From Gaetbulibacter_A sp043876815 (lineage in GTDB: Bacteria; Bacteroidota; Bacteroidia; Flavobacteriales; Flavobacteriaceae): a stretch of DNA of 64,000 nt. The translations under genes and the position numbers were made by a program. Below the pieces are notes generated by a model. It searched no databases and was not told the DNA's origin. It saw nothing but the letters and a program-made list of their open reading frames with translations. Where the stretch lies: NCBI RefSeq assembly GCF_043876815.1, contig NZ_JBAWKA010000005.1, positions 186,001 to 250,000 of the forward strand, written 5' to 3'. Of the stretch, positions 1 to 6,554 are shown piece by piece (position 1 is the first letter of the stretch; every line of letters begins with the position of its first letter).

Positions 1-1
1 T

Positions 2-967
2 ACCAGAACGGTAACTATAAATGGCGCTAATAATGTAGACTGGGAAGACATCACCCATGACGCCGATTATATTTATATTGGCGACATGGGTAATAACAGC
101 GGTGATCGTGTCGATCTAAAAATATATAAGATCAGCAAGACCGATTACAATGCCTCGGATAGTGTCACCGCCGAAATCATTAATTTTAGCTATGCGAATC
201 AATCGGATTTTACGTCTAACCCACAGGCGACACCTTGGGATGCTGAAACACTGATGGCTATAGATGCTAATAATTTACTAATCATCAGCAAGAACTGGGA
301 AACGTTTGTGGCGCAAGCTTATCTAGTTTCCAAAACACCCGGAACCTATAGCGTATCGCCTTTAGCTTCCACCTTGTATGACACTAGTTTTCCAAACGAT
401 ATCATTACGGGAGGTACGTATAATCCATTTACCAATAAGGTCTTTTTAATCGGTTACACCTGGAACACAAGTTCGTTAAATGTCTTACAGCCGTTTATTT
501 ATGACTGTAGCGGTTTTTCTGGAACAGATGTCTTTTCAGGAACCAATACCCGTTATGATATTTCGGGTTCTTCTTTAGGAAATTTTAGTTACGAACAAAC
601 AGAAGGTATTACTTATGTTGATGCTGATACCTATTTTGTAACTTCGGAATATTTTAGTGAATCGTATAGTATCTATACGCTTGAAGACACGGGGAAACTT
701 ATAGAAGTAACTACCAATGATGTTGCACTTTCGGTGGAGGATGTTAATTCCGAAATCTTTGAAATGTATCCTAATCCAACCAGAGGTATGGTGCTGATTA
801 ATACATCAAATGCCATGCAGGTAGAGGTATACAATATGCAAGCGCAACGCCTCATGAAAACTTATAGTAATACGGTTGATCTCAGTGCATTTCGCTCCGG
901 GATGTATCTTTTCAAGATCACAGTAAATGACGGTCAGCCCGTTCTTAAAAAAGTATTAAAATACTAG
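2..967 (+). CDS. T9SS type A sorting-domain protein, C-terminal part (5' end outside window)
   Basis: The frame is open from base 2, so the gene begins upstream and this is only its C-terminal portion. The last ~70 residues form a typical Por secretion tail: a MYPNPTRG motif, then short beta-strand blocks ending in KKVLKY. That domain marks proteins exported through the outer membrane by the Bacteroidota type IX secretion system and anchored or released at the surface. The upstream part, with VDWEDITHDADYIYIGDMGNN and YEQTEGITYVD, resembles a beta-propeller-like extracellular domain, but I cannot assign an activity. The gene stands alone here; dusB follows after 62 bp behind its own promoter-like box. 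Confidence 0.8.
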   Translation, partial: TRTVTINGANNVDWEDITHDADYIYIGDMGNNSGDRVDLKIYKISKTDYNASDSVTAEIINFSYANQSDFTSNPQATPWDAETLMAIDANNLLIISKNWETFVAQAYLVSKTPGTYSVSPLASTLYDTSFPNDIITGGTYNPFTNKVFLIGYTWNTSSLNVLQPFIYDCSGFSGTDVFSGTNTRYDISGSSLGNFSYEQTEGITYVDADTYFVTSEYFSESYSIYTLEDTGKLIEVTTNDVALSVEDVNSEIFEMYPNPTRGMVLINTSNAMQVEVYNMQAQRLMKTYSNTVDLSAFRSGMYLFKITVNDGQPVLKKVLKY

Positions 968-1004
968 GGCGCAAGCATCTGCTGCAATTTTAAATTAAAA
1001 AGCT

Positions 1005-1012
1005 TAATTTTG
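1005..1012 (+). promoter_or_regulatory. TAnnTTTG -7 box upstream of dusB
   Basis: The octamer taattttg fits the Bacteroidota sigma-ABfr -7 consensus TAnnTTTG and ends 17 bp before the TTG start of dusB. No clear -33 TTG box is visible. Confidence 0.45.
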
Positions 1013-1029
1013 CGGCAAATTACAAACGC

Positions 1030-2025
1030 TTGGTAAAAATAGATCACATAGAACTGCCTGACTTCCCGTTGCTACTTGCACCGATGGAAGATGTGAGCGA
1101 TCCACCGTTTCGCGCACTTTGTAAAGAGCAGGGTGCCGATGTGGTGTATACCGAGTTCGTGTCCAGTGAGGGCCTGATCCGCAATGCGGCCAAGAGCGTC
1201 ATGAAGCTGGATATTTATGAAAAAGAACGTCCGGTAGGCATCCAGATCTTTGGAGCTAATTTGGAAAGTATGTTGCAAACCATTGATATCGTAGAGAAAT
1301 CAAACCCTGATATTATCGATATTAATTTTGGATGCCCCGTTAAAAAAGTAGTGAGCAAAGGTGCCGGTGCCGGAATCTTAAAGGACGTCTGCCTGATGGA
1401 AAAACTCACGGCAGAAATGGTAAAGCGTACCAACCTGCCCATTACCGTAAAAACACGTTTGGGCTGGGATCATAATTCCATAAAAATTGTAGAAGTCGCC
1501 GAACGTTTGCAGGATGTAGGCTGTAAGGCCATATCCATTCACGGGCGCACTCGCGCGCAGATGTACAAAGGTGAGGCCGATTGGAAACCCATTGCTGCGG
1601 TAAAAAATAATCCACGCATGCATATTCCGGTATTTGGAAATGGCGATGTGGACAGCCCAGAAAAAGCGGCAGAGATGCGCGACAGTTACGGACTTGATGG
1701 CGCCATGATCGGGCGCGCCAGTATAGGTAATCCCTGGTTTTTTAAGCAGGTAAAACACTATTTTGAAACTGGCGAACATCTTCCGCCTATCCCTATGTAT
1801 GAACGGGTGGAAGCCGCGCGCCGCCACCTACAAATGGCGATCGATTGGAAGGGTGAGATTCTAGGTGTGTTTGAAACCCGCCGCCACTATACCAACTATT
1901 TTAAAGGCATCCCGCACTTCAAGGAATACCGCACCAAAATGGTCACCAGCGACCACTCCGAAGACGTTTTTGCGGCCTTCGATGAGGTGCTTGAGAAGTT
2001 TGGGGATTATCAGTTTTCGGAATAA
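1030..2025 (+). CDS. dusB: tRNA-dihydrouridine synthase B
   Basis: This is a flavin-dependent enzyme that reduces uridine to dihydrouridine in the tRNA D-loop. The 331-residue protein shows the family hallmarks: LAPMEDVSDPPFR near the N-terminus (FMN-binding strand), NFGCPVKKV with the catalytic Cys, KTRLGW, the SIHGRTRAQMYKG phosphate-binding loop, GNGDV, and GAMIGRASIGNPW. Length is normal for DusB. The start is a TTG codon, because the first in-frame ATG lies inside the conserved LAPMED motif and would delete the first barrel strand. The gene is monocistronic; repeat arrays follow immediately. Confidence 0.93.
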   Translation: MVKIDHIELPDFPLLLAPMEDVSDPPFRALCKEQGADVVYTEFVSSEGLIRNAAKSVMKLDIYEKERPVGIQIFGANLESMLQTIDIVEKSNPDIIDINFGCPVKKVVSKGAGAGILKDVCLMEKLTAEMVKRTNLPITVKTRLGWDHNSIKIVEVAERLQDVGCKAISIHGRTRAQMYKGEADWKPIAAVKNNPRMHIPVFGNGDVDSPEKAAEMRDSYGLDGAMIGRASIGNPWFFKQVKHYFETGEHLPPIPMYERVEAARRHLQMAIDWKGEILGVFETRRHYTNYFKGIPHFKEYRTKMVTSDHSEDVFAAFDEVLEKFGDYQFSE

Positions 2026-2050
2026 TTTTTTGGGATCATTTTTGAGTTGT

Positions 2051-2295
2051 GATTCAGAGTGAAATTAAGAATCTTAGAGGTTGTGTTTCTTTAGATTCTT
2101 CCTTCGCTGATCTCCGTCTGAATGACAATAGTGGTTGTTTTGTAGTACTGTCATTCAGAGCGAAATACAATGAAGCGAAGAATCTCGCAGGAAATGTTTT
2201 TTAGATTCTTCCCTCGCTGCGCTTCGTCTGAATGACAGTGGTGGATTTTTTATTGTAGTGTCATTCAGAGCGTAATGCAATGAAGCGAAGAATCT
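2051..2295. repeat. Inverted-repeat array 1 (110-bp period)
   Basis: This array has two alternating units. Unit A (35 bp) begins agattcttc and ends ctgaatgaca; unit A' (37 bp, inverted) begins tgtcattcagag and ends gaagaatct. A copies lie at 2093-2127 and 2203-2237; A' copies at 2149-2185 and 2259-2295, with a decayed A' at 2051-2075. Every A-to-A' gap is 21 bp and the A'-to-A gap is 17 bp, giving a 110-bp tandem period. Each A/A' pair can fold into a long hairpin. The last A' ends 6 bp before the stop codon of the GIY-YIG gene. Confidence 0.9.
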
Positions 2296-2301
2296 CTAGT
2301 A

Positions 2302-2607
2302 TTAAATTTCATCATTCAAAAACTTCCAAGATGGATTGAAACTAGTAATAAGATTATTCTTTTTTTCACGACTCCAGCCTTTTATTTCCTTTTCTCTTTT
2401 GATAGCATCTTCAATATCAAAATGGAGTTCATAGTAAACTAAATAATATACCTTGTACTTAGCCGAAAAAGCCTTGGAATCCGCTGTTGGATTTTGGTGA
2501 AAATAAAGGCGCTCTTTTAGGTTGTTTGTCACTCCGGTGTAAAGAACCGTTTTTGTTTTATTCGTAAGTAGGTAAACGTAATAGTTATGGGTTCCTTTAG
2601 GTTTCAT
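2302..2607 (-). CDS. Small GIY-YIG domain nuclease embedded in the repeat arrays
   Basis: This is a 101-residue single-domain GIY-YIG protein (UPF0213/COG2827 type). Visible motifs are YYVYLLTNK followed by YTGVTNN (the two-Tyr core), an Arg and His in LKERLYFHQ, the metal-binding Glu in VYYE, and the C-terminal REKEIKGWSREKK helix typical of the family. Such domains cleave DNA, but the substrate of this stand-alone family is not established. The gene lies exactly between an A' unit (ending 2295) and an A unit (starting 2631), taking the place of one 17-bp inter-unit spacer. That position suggests a functional link to the repeats, which is inference. Confidence 0.85.
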   Translation of the reverse strand: MKPKGTHNYYVYLLTNKTKTVLYTGVTNNLKERLYFHQNPTADSKAFSAKYKVYYLVYYELHFDIEDAIKREKEIKGWSREKKNNLITSFNPSWKFLNDEI

Positions 2608-2630
2608 TTTTTGAAGATAGTGAAAAAGAG

Positions 2631-2833
2631 AGATTCTTCCCTCGCTGCGCTCCGTCTGAATGACAAAGGTGCTCTGGTTTTTGTATTGTCATTCAGAGTG
2701 AAATGCAATGAAATGAAGAATCTTTCTGCTTCTATTTTTTAGATTCTTCAGTCGCGTTGCTCCTTCTGAATGACAATAATGGTTGTTTTGTAGTGCTGTC
2801 ATTCAGAGTGAAATGCAATGAAGCGAATAATCT
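2631..2833. repeat. Inverted-repeat array 2 (110-bp period)
   Basis: Units A are at 2631-2665 and 2741-2775; inverted units A' at 2687-2723 and 2797-2833. Gaps are again 21 bp inside a pair and 17 bp between pairs. The array runs from just upstream of the GIY-YIG start to 5 bp before the stop codon of the GNAT gene, so it may also act as a transcription terminator for both. Confidence 0.9.
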
Positions 2834-2838
2834 AAACC

Positions 2839-3339
2839 TTACAATTCCCTCTGATACAAATTGTAACTGGAAATCGTTAATTCTTTTTGCCCCACGTGTT
2901 CGAATCCAAGGGCTTCATAATACCGGCAAAGCCTCGGATTTCGGGCGTCCGCATCCAGTCGTAAATACCGACAGCCCTGAGCTTTGGCCTGTGTGGCAAT
3001 AGCCTCAAGAATTTTAGCACCTAAACCTTGTCCGTTATAGGCGTCTTCCACAACCAGGGAATGCACATATTTTGCTTTTTCAGATTGTTGGCCCCAATAC
3101 AACAGGTCCTCATCCAAAATACGAACCATCCCTATTCTGGTACCGGTTTCATTTTCAATAAAAAAATATTCCTTATTGCGAAGGCCCTCTTCAAGCCAGT
3201 CCAATTTTTCTTGTGGTGGGTTATGCCAGTACTGCCAATGATCTACATTTTTTTTGTGGATCTTTACGGCGGCGCGTTTGAAGACAGCCATAACTTCGGG
3301 TTGGTCTTTAGGGAATATTTGCCGGAAGGTGAATTGCAT
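2839..3339 (-). CDS. GNAT family N-acetyltransferase
   Basis: The 166-residue protein has the GNAT fold. The acetyl-CoA-binding motif A is VHSLVVEDAYNGQGLGAKIL, with the Q-x-x-G-x-G/A pyrophosphate loop as NGQGLGAKI, followed by RLDADARNPRLCRYYEALGF, the usual motif B with the final beta-strand. The acceptor cannot be told from sequence. The gene is flanked on both sides by the agattcttc repeat arrays, so it forms a one-gene unit. Read from the ATG at 3339. Confidence 0.85.
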   Translation of the reverse strand: MQFTFRQIFPKDQPEVMAVFKRAAVKIHKKNVDHWQYWHNPPQEKLDWLEEGLRNKEYFFIENETGTRIGMVRILDEDLLYWGQQSEKAKYVHSLVVEDAYNGQGLGAKILEAIATQAKAQGCRYLRLDADARNPRLCRYYEALGFEHVGQKELTISSYNLYQREL

Positions 3340-3429
3340 CTGGACTTGTTTTTTACGGATTTGTTGGATGGCAATATAGTTTAATTTTGAGATTTCTTAG
3401 TTCCTTTATTCATTCTGAATGACAAGAAG

Positions 3430-3736
3430 AGATTCTTCAGTCGCGATGTTCCTTCTGAATGACAGTGGTGGATTTTTTGTTGTAGTGTCATTCAGAGCGG
3501 AATGCAATGGAGCGAAGAATCTCAATGGGATTGTTTTATAGATTCTTCAGTCGCGATGCTCCCTCTGAATGACAGTAGTGGATTGTTTTTTAGATTCTTC
3601 CTGCGCTGCGCTTCGTCTGAATGACAGTGGTGGATTTTTTGTTGTATTGTCATTCAGAGTGAAATGTAATGGAGCGAAGAATCTTTCTACTTTTATTTTC
3701 TAGATTCTTCAGTCGCGATGCTCCTTCTGAATGACA
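3430..3736. repeat. Inverted-repeat array 3 (110-bp period, one unit deleted)
   Basis: Units A are at 3430-3464, 3540-3574, 3592-3626 and 3702-3736; inverted A' units at 3486-3522 and 3648-3684. A-to-A' gaps are 21 bp and all other gaps 17 bp. The A at 3540 is followed directly by another A after 17 bp, as expected if one spacer-plus-A' piece was lost. Intergenic region 3340-3910 holds this array and the structured element at 3808-3905, and no gene. Confidence 0.9.
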
Positions 3737-3807
3737 GTAGTGGATTGTGTTTTTAAATTCTATTTCGCATTGATCCTCCCAATGACGGGGTTAAGCACGA
3801 TGCCCGC

Positions 3808-3905
3808 AAGAGGGATTGCAGCGGCAGCTTTTGTAAAATTTCAACTTATGATTTTACAAAACTATAGCGGAAAGCCTGGTGACGGCTCGAGCGGGCACTT
3901 GCCCA
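3808..3905 (+). other. Structured intergenic element, copy 1
   Basis: The segment contains gcccgc, then agggattgcagcggcagc, an 11-bp perfect stem (3829-3839 with 3851-3861), then tatagcggaaagcctgg and a terminal gggcac/ttgccc hairpin at 3894-3905. A related element in the opposite orientation is at 60517-60610 (blocks gggatggtagtggaaagcc and gtaacggatagcccgacc when reversed). From memory, similar elements recur between genes in flavobacteria; a function is not known to me. Confidence 0.5.
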
Positions 3906-3910
3906 AAACC

Positions 3911-5119
3911 TTATTGTCCGGAACTTACCAACCTTTTGGAAATACGTGCTGATGCGATCTTGGAGGCTATGATACCGAGCGCGACGATGGTGCCGAATAC
4001 GATTAAAATATTTTCGGGTTTGATATTGACCGGGTAGGGCAGGCTGGGGGTGATCATGACAAGGCTGAAACGTTGCTGCAGCAGGATGAGGGTAAGGGCC
4101 AGAAGGAGGCCGAGGGCGCCACCAATGATGCTCATGAGGCTGCCTTGTAAAAAGAATATACGCCTGATGCTTTTTACGGTGGCGCCCAGATTGAATAGGG
4201 TGTTGAGGCTTTTCTTTTTGTCGAGCATCATCATGATAAGCGACCCGATGATATTGAAAAATGCAATGATTAGCACGAGCGTAAAAATGAGATATACGGC
4301 CAGGTTTTCGGTGTTGAGCATTTTGTACAGGGCATCGTTGAGCTGAGCGCGATTCTTTATAACAACCTGATTTCCGAGAATGGTTTGCAGTTCTTGCTTT
4401 ACCAGATCTTCATCGGCTTCCGGGGTGAGTTGGAATTCAATGCCACTGATCTGATCGGGCTTATAGTTGAGTAATTTTTGGGTAAGCGACAGTGAGGCGA
4501 ATACGTGGGAGTCGTCGAACTTATCATTAATAGTAAAGATACCTACGTTAAGGGTACGCACGGTATTAAAAGCATTTCGGGTGGAGGTGATTTGCCCCGT
4601 GCCGGGTTTTGGCACGTAAATATCGACAGGTTTGGCATAGTCGAGCACGCCGATGGACATATTGTTGGAGATGCCCCAGCCTACCATAATTTCGTTGCTT
4701 TCTGGTTCGATCCAATTGCCGTATTCAATAACGGAATCGATGGCTACCACATTTTGGAAATTCGCATCGACACCTTTTATTTGAGCCAAATAGTTTTTTT
4801 GATCGTAGTTTAATACAACGCGCTCTTCGATGATCTTGCTGTATTGGGCCACATCTTTCAGGCTATCCAGTTGTTGCAGTTGCTGGTTGGTAATAAAAAA
4901 AGATTTACCCGTTGCGGTTTCGGCTTTCAGATCGGGGTCGATGATACTGGTGAATTTTAGAGTGAAATCCTTGAGTCCGGCGAATCCGGAAAGAACGATA
5001 AACAGCGAGGCAGCACCCAGAATAATACCTGTAATGGCAATGTAGGTCATGACATTAATAGCATTATTACTGCTTTTGGAGCGCAGGTAGCGTTTGGCAA
5101 TGTAATAGGATACATTCAT
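3911..5119 (-). CDS. LolE/FtsX-type ABC transporter permease
   Basis: This is a ~402-residue inner-membrane protein of the MacB/FtsX permease superfamily, closest in shape to LolC/LolE, which extract lipoproteins from the inner membrane with the LolD ATPase. N-terminal YIAKRYLRS and the first membrane helix (MTYIAITGIILGAASLFIVLSGF) are followed by a ~210-residue periplasmic MacB-like domain, then three C-terminal helices (VYLIFTLVLIIAFFNIIGSL; SIIGGALGLLLALTLIL; ILIVFGTIVALGII). I chose the internal ATG at 5119 because MNVSYYIAKRYL is the usual family N-terminus; an ATG 24 bp upstream adds only eight atypical residues. No ATPase gene is adjacent; rbfA lies immediately upstream on the same strand. 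Confidence 0.85.
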   Translation of the reverse strand: MNVSYYIAKRYLRSKSSNNAINVMTYIAITGIILGAASLFIVLSGFAGLKDFTLKFTSIIDPDLKAETATGKSFFITNQQLQQLDSLKDVAQYSKIIEERVVLNYDQKNYLAQIKGVDANFQNVVAIDSVIEYGNWIEPESNEIMVGWGISNNMSIGVLDYAKPVDIYVPKPGTGQITSTRNAFNTVRTLNVGIFTINDKFDDSHVFASLSLTQKLLNYKPDQISGIEFQLTPEADEDLVKQELQTILGNQVVIKNRAQLNDALYKMLNTENLAVYLIFTLVLIIAFFNIIGSLIMMMLDKKKSLNTLFNLGATVKSIRRIFFLQGSLMSIIGGALGLLLALTLILLQQRFSLVMITPSLPYPVNIKPENILIVFGTIVALGIIASKIASARISKRLVSSGQ

Positions 5120-5178
5120 GGGATAAAGATAACAAAAGCGCACCTATTGTTGGTGGGTGTTTTGGCTATTTTACCGCC

Positions 5179-5574
5179 TTAGGATTTTTTGCGTTTGTCG
5201 AGCAGGTTGGGATCTTTTAAAGGATCTTCTTTTCCTTTTAGGGATTGATCGATACGATCGATATACTCAAGGGAATCATCGATAAAAAATTCGAGTTGTG
5301 GCATACGGCGCAACTGATGTTTGGTGCGCTGTGCTAATTCATGGCGAATAAGCGGCGCGTTGGAGCGGATGCCTTTAAGGAGCTCTTTGGCTTTATCGTT
5401 GGGGAAGATGCTTACGTAAACTTTGGCAATAGACAGGTCGACGGTAACATGTACTTTGCTTACCGAAATAAGAACGCCGCGCATCCCGCCTTGTGTGGCG
5501 GCATTTTGAAGGACCTCAGCGAGATCCTGCTGCAGGACGCCTGCTATCTTTTTTTGTCTTTGACTTTCTTCCAC
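5179..5574 (-). CDS. rbfA: Ribosome-binding factor A
   Basis: RbfA is a KH-domain protein needed for late 30S maturation and 16S 5'-end processing, also in cold adaptation. The 131-residue protein has the usual MEESQRQKKIAGVLQQDLAEVL start, a central ISVSKVHVTVDLSIAKVYVSIFP strand region and the R-T-K-H-Q-L-R-R-M-P-Q-L-E-F block leading to FIDDSLEYIDRID. Length is normal. It sits upstream of the LolE-like permease on the same strand with 59 bp between them, a pairing common in Bacteroidota. Confidence 0.93.
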   Translation of the reverse strand: MEESQRQKKIAGVLQQDLAEVLQNAATQGGMRGVLISVSKVHVTVDLSIAKVYVSIFPNDKAKELLKGIRSNAPLIRHELAQRTKHQLRRMPQLEFFIDDSLEYIDRIDQSLKGKEDPLKDPNLLDKRKKS

Positions 5575-5641
5575 GGGTGTGTTTGGTTTTTATGGTGGGG
5601 TTTATCACCGCTGCAAAAGTACGGATATTTAAAGATTATCT

Positions 5642-5649
5642 TACTTTTG
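5642..5649 (+). promoter_or_regulatory. TAnnTTTG -7 box upstream of the epimerase gene
   Basis: The octamer tacttttg matches TAnnTTTG and lies 37 bp before the chosen ATG at 5687. The gap to the divergent rbfA start is 67 bp, so a promoter for the epimerase must lie here. Confidence 0.4.
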
Positions 5650-5686
5650 AGCTACAAATTTTATATCTTTCTTGAAACGGAAACCA

Positions 5687-6091
5687 ATGAAAAAAATTGA
5701 ACATATCGGGATCGCCGTAAAAAACATGGATACCTCCAACAGCTTGTTTACCACATTGTTTGGAGCACCGGAATACAAAACCGAAACGGTGGAAAGCGAA
5801 GGTGTGAAAACGGCATTTTTTAAATGTGGGCCAAACAAAATTGAACTTTTGGAAGCCACAGATCCGGATAGCCCGATTGCGAAATTTATTGAAAAGAAAG
5901 GCGAAGGCATTCACCATATTGCTTTTGATGTTGAGGATATAAACATGGAGATCGCGCGACTAAAAGCTGAAGGTTTTGTGGTGTTGAACGACACGCCCAA
6001 GCCCGGTGCCGATAATAAACTAGTAGCTTTTTTACATCCGAAAAGCACCAATGGTGTTTTGATTGAACTATGCCAGGAGCGACCAGCCTAG
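5687..6091 (+). CDS. mce: Methylmalonyl-CoA epimerase
   Basis: The enzyme interconverts (2R)- and (2S)-methylmalonyl-CoA in propionate metabolism. The 134-residue protein is a vicinal-oxygen-chelate fold with KIEHIGIAVKNMD at the start (first metal His), ESEGVKTAFFKCG with KIELLEATDPDSP (second strand set and Glu), GEGIHHIAFDVEDI (His) and NGVLIELCQ (terminal Glu ligand). The start is the ATG of MKKIEHIG; the longer frame begins with a TTG and adds five unlikely residues. Monocistronic; the tRNA gene follows. Confidence 0.92.
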   Translation: MKKIEHIGIAVKNMDTSNSLFTTLFGAPEYKTETVESEGVKTAFFKCGPNKIELLEATDPDSPIAKFIEKKGEGIHHIAFDVEDINMEIARLKAEGFVVLNDTPKPGADNKLVAFLHPKSTNGVLIELCQERPA

Positions 6092-6163
6092 AGCGGGGTA
6101 GCAATAAGCATAAAAAGGTTTGCAGTATTTTAAAAATAGTAGTAATATTGCAGTCCAATTTCG

Positions 6164-6237
6164 GGTCCTATAACTCAGTTGGTTAGAGTATCTGACTCAT
6201 AATCAGAAAGTCCCTGGTTCGAGCCCAGGTGGGACCA
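6164..6237 (+). tRNA. tRNA with CAU anticodon (elongator Met or Ile2)
   Basis: A 74-nt cloverleaf: acceptor ggtccta pairs with tgggacc (one G-U), the anticodon arm is tctga-ctcataa-tcaga, so the anticodon is CAT, and the T arm is cctgg-ttcgagc-ccagg. The discriminator is A and CCA is not encoded. A CAU tRNA can be elongator Met or, after lysidine modification, Ile reading AUA; I cannot separate these from sequence. The initiator tRNA is unlikely because its usual C1-A72 mismatch and three G-C anticodon pairs are missing. The 3' end is the attachment site of the island that follows. Confidence 0.9.
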
Positions 6238-6238
6238 C
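6226..6238 (+). other. attL core in the tRNA 3' end
   Basis: The 13-bp caggtgggaccac at the tRNA 3' end recurs exactly at 35050-35062, next to a tyrosine recombinase gene. Both copies are preceded by tggttc, with five bases (gagcc) missing in the right copy. This is the usual signature of site-specific integration that regenerates the tRNA. Confidence 0.8.
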
Positions 6239-6241
6239 CTG

Positions 6242-6284
6242 AAAAATCCGTAATTCATTAATAATAAAATGATTACGGATTTTT
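6242..6284. terminator. Strong hairpin terminator after the tRNA
   Basis: A perfect 13-bp stem (aaaaatccgtaat / attacggattttt) with a T-run, 4 bp past attL. Being inside the island, it replaces the tRNA's ancestral terminator, which now appears to lie beyond attR. Confidence 0.8.
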
Positions 6285-6296
6285 GCTTTAATTATT

Positions 6297-6313
6297 TGTA
6301 CGATTTATGTACG
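6297..6313 (+). repeat. Tandem TGTACG pair, left island end
   Basis: TGTACG at 6297-6302 and 6308-6313, 11 bp apart. The same pair with the same 11-bp spacing occurs at 34892-34908 beside the integrase. They could be arm-type integrase or excisionase sites (inference). Confidence 0.5.
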
Positions 6314-6374
6314 ACACGATAAGTTTTTACTTGAAAACACCATATATCAAACTTTATGTACAACCATATTTAAA

Positions 6375-6554
6375 ATGTTGCTAAATAAGTCCTCTTATAA
6401 AGGTAAAGGACTAAAACAAGAGTTTAGCTATGTTCAGATTCTAACATTGAATGATCTTAATGGCTATATCAACTATTTCGAACCTATATTTGACGATACT
6501 GAACTCAGTCAAATAAAGGATTATCTTTGTACTAAGAGTAGAAGTTTTTATTAA
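6375..6554 (+). CDS. Small ORF of unknown function, possibly a gene remnant
   Basis: This is a 59-codon frame (ATG to TAA) starting MLLNKSSYKGKGLKQEF and ending in IKDYLCTKSRSFY. It has ordinary, non-repetitive amino-acid content and reads like the C-terminal end of a longer protein. It converges on the esterase gene and overlaps that gene's stop by 4 bp. I do not recognise it; it may be the leftover of a gene cut when the galactan locus or island was assembled. Confidence 0.3.
   Translation: MLLNKSSYKGKGLKQEFSYVQILTLNDLNGYINYFEPIFDDTELSQIKDYLCTKSRSFY

Noticed and set aside
2757..3384. Forward ORFs over the GNAT gene and repeats
   Set aside because: Opposite-strand shadows of the GNAT gene extended by repeat sequence.
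2051..3736. CRISPR array
   Set aside because: The repeats are regular, but they alternate in orientation, the 17- and 21-bp gaps are themselves similar between units, and there are no cas genes.
6164..6237. Initiator tRNA-fMet
   Set aside because: The first pair is G-C and the anticodon stem lacks the three G-C pairs of initiators.
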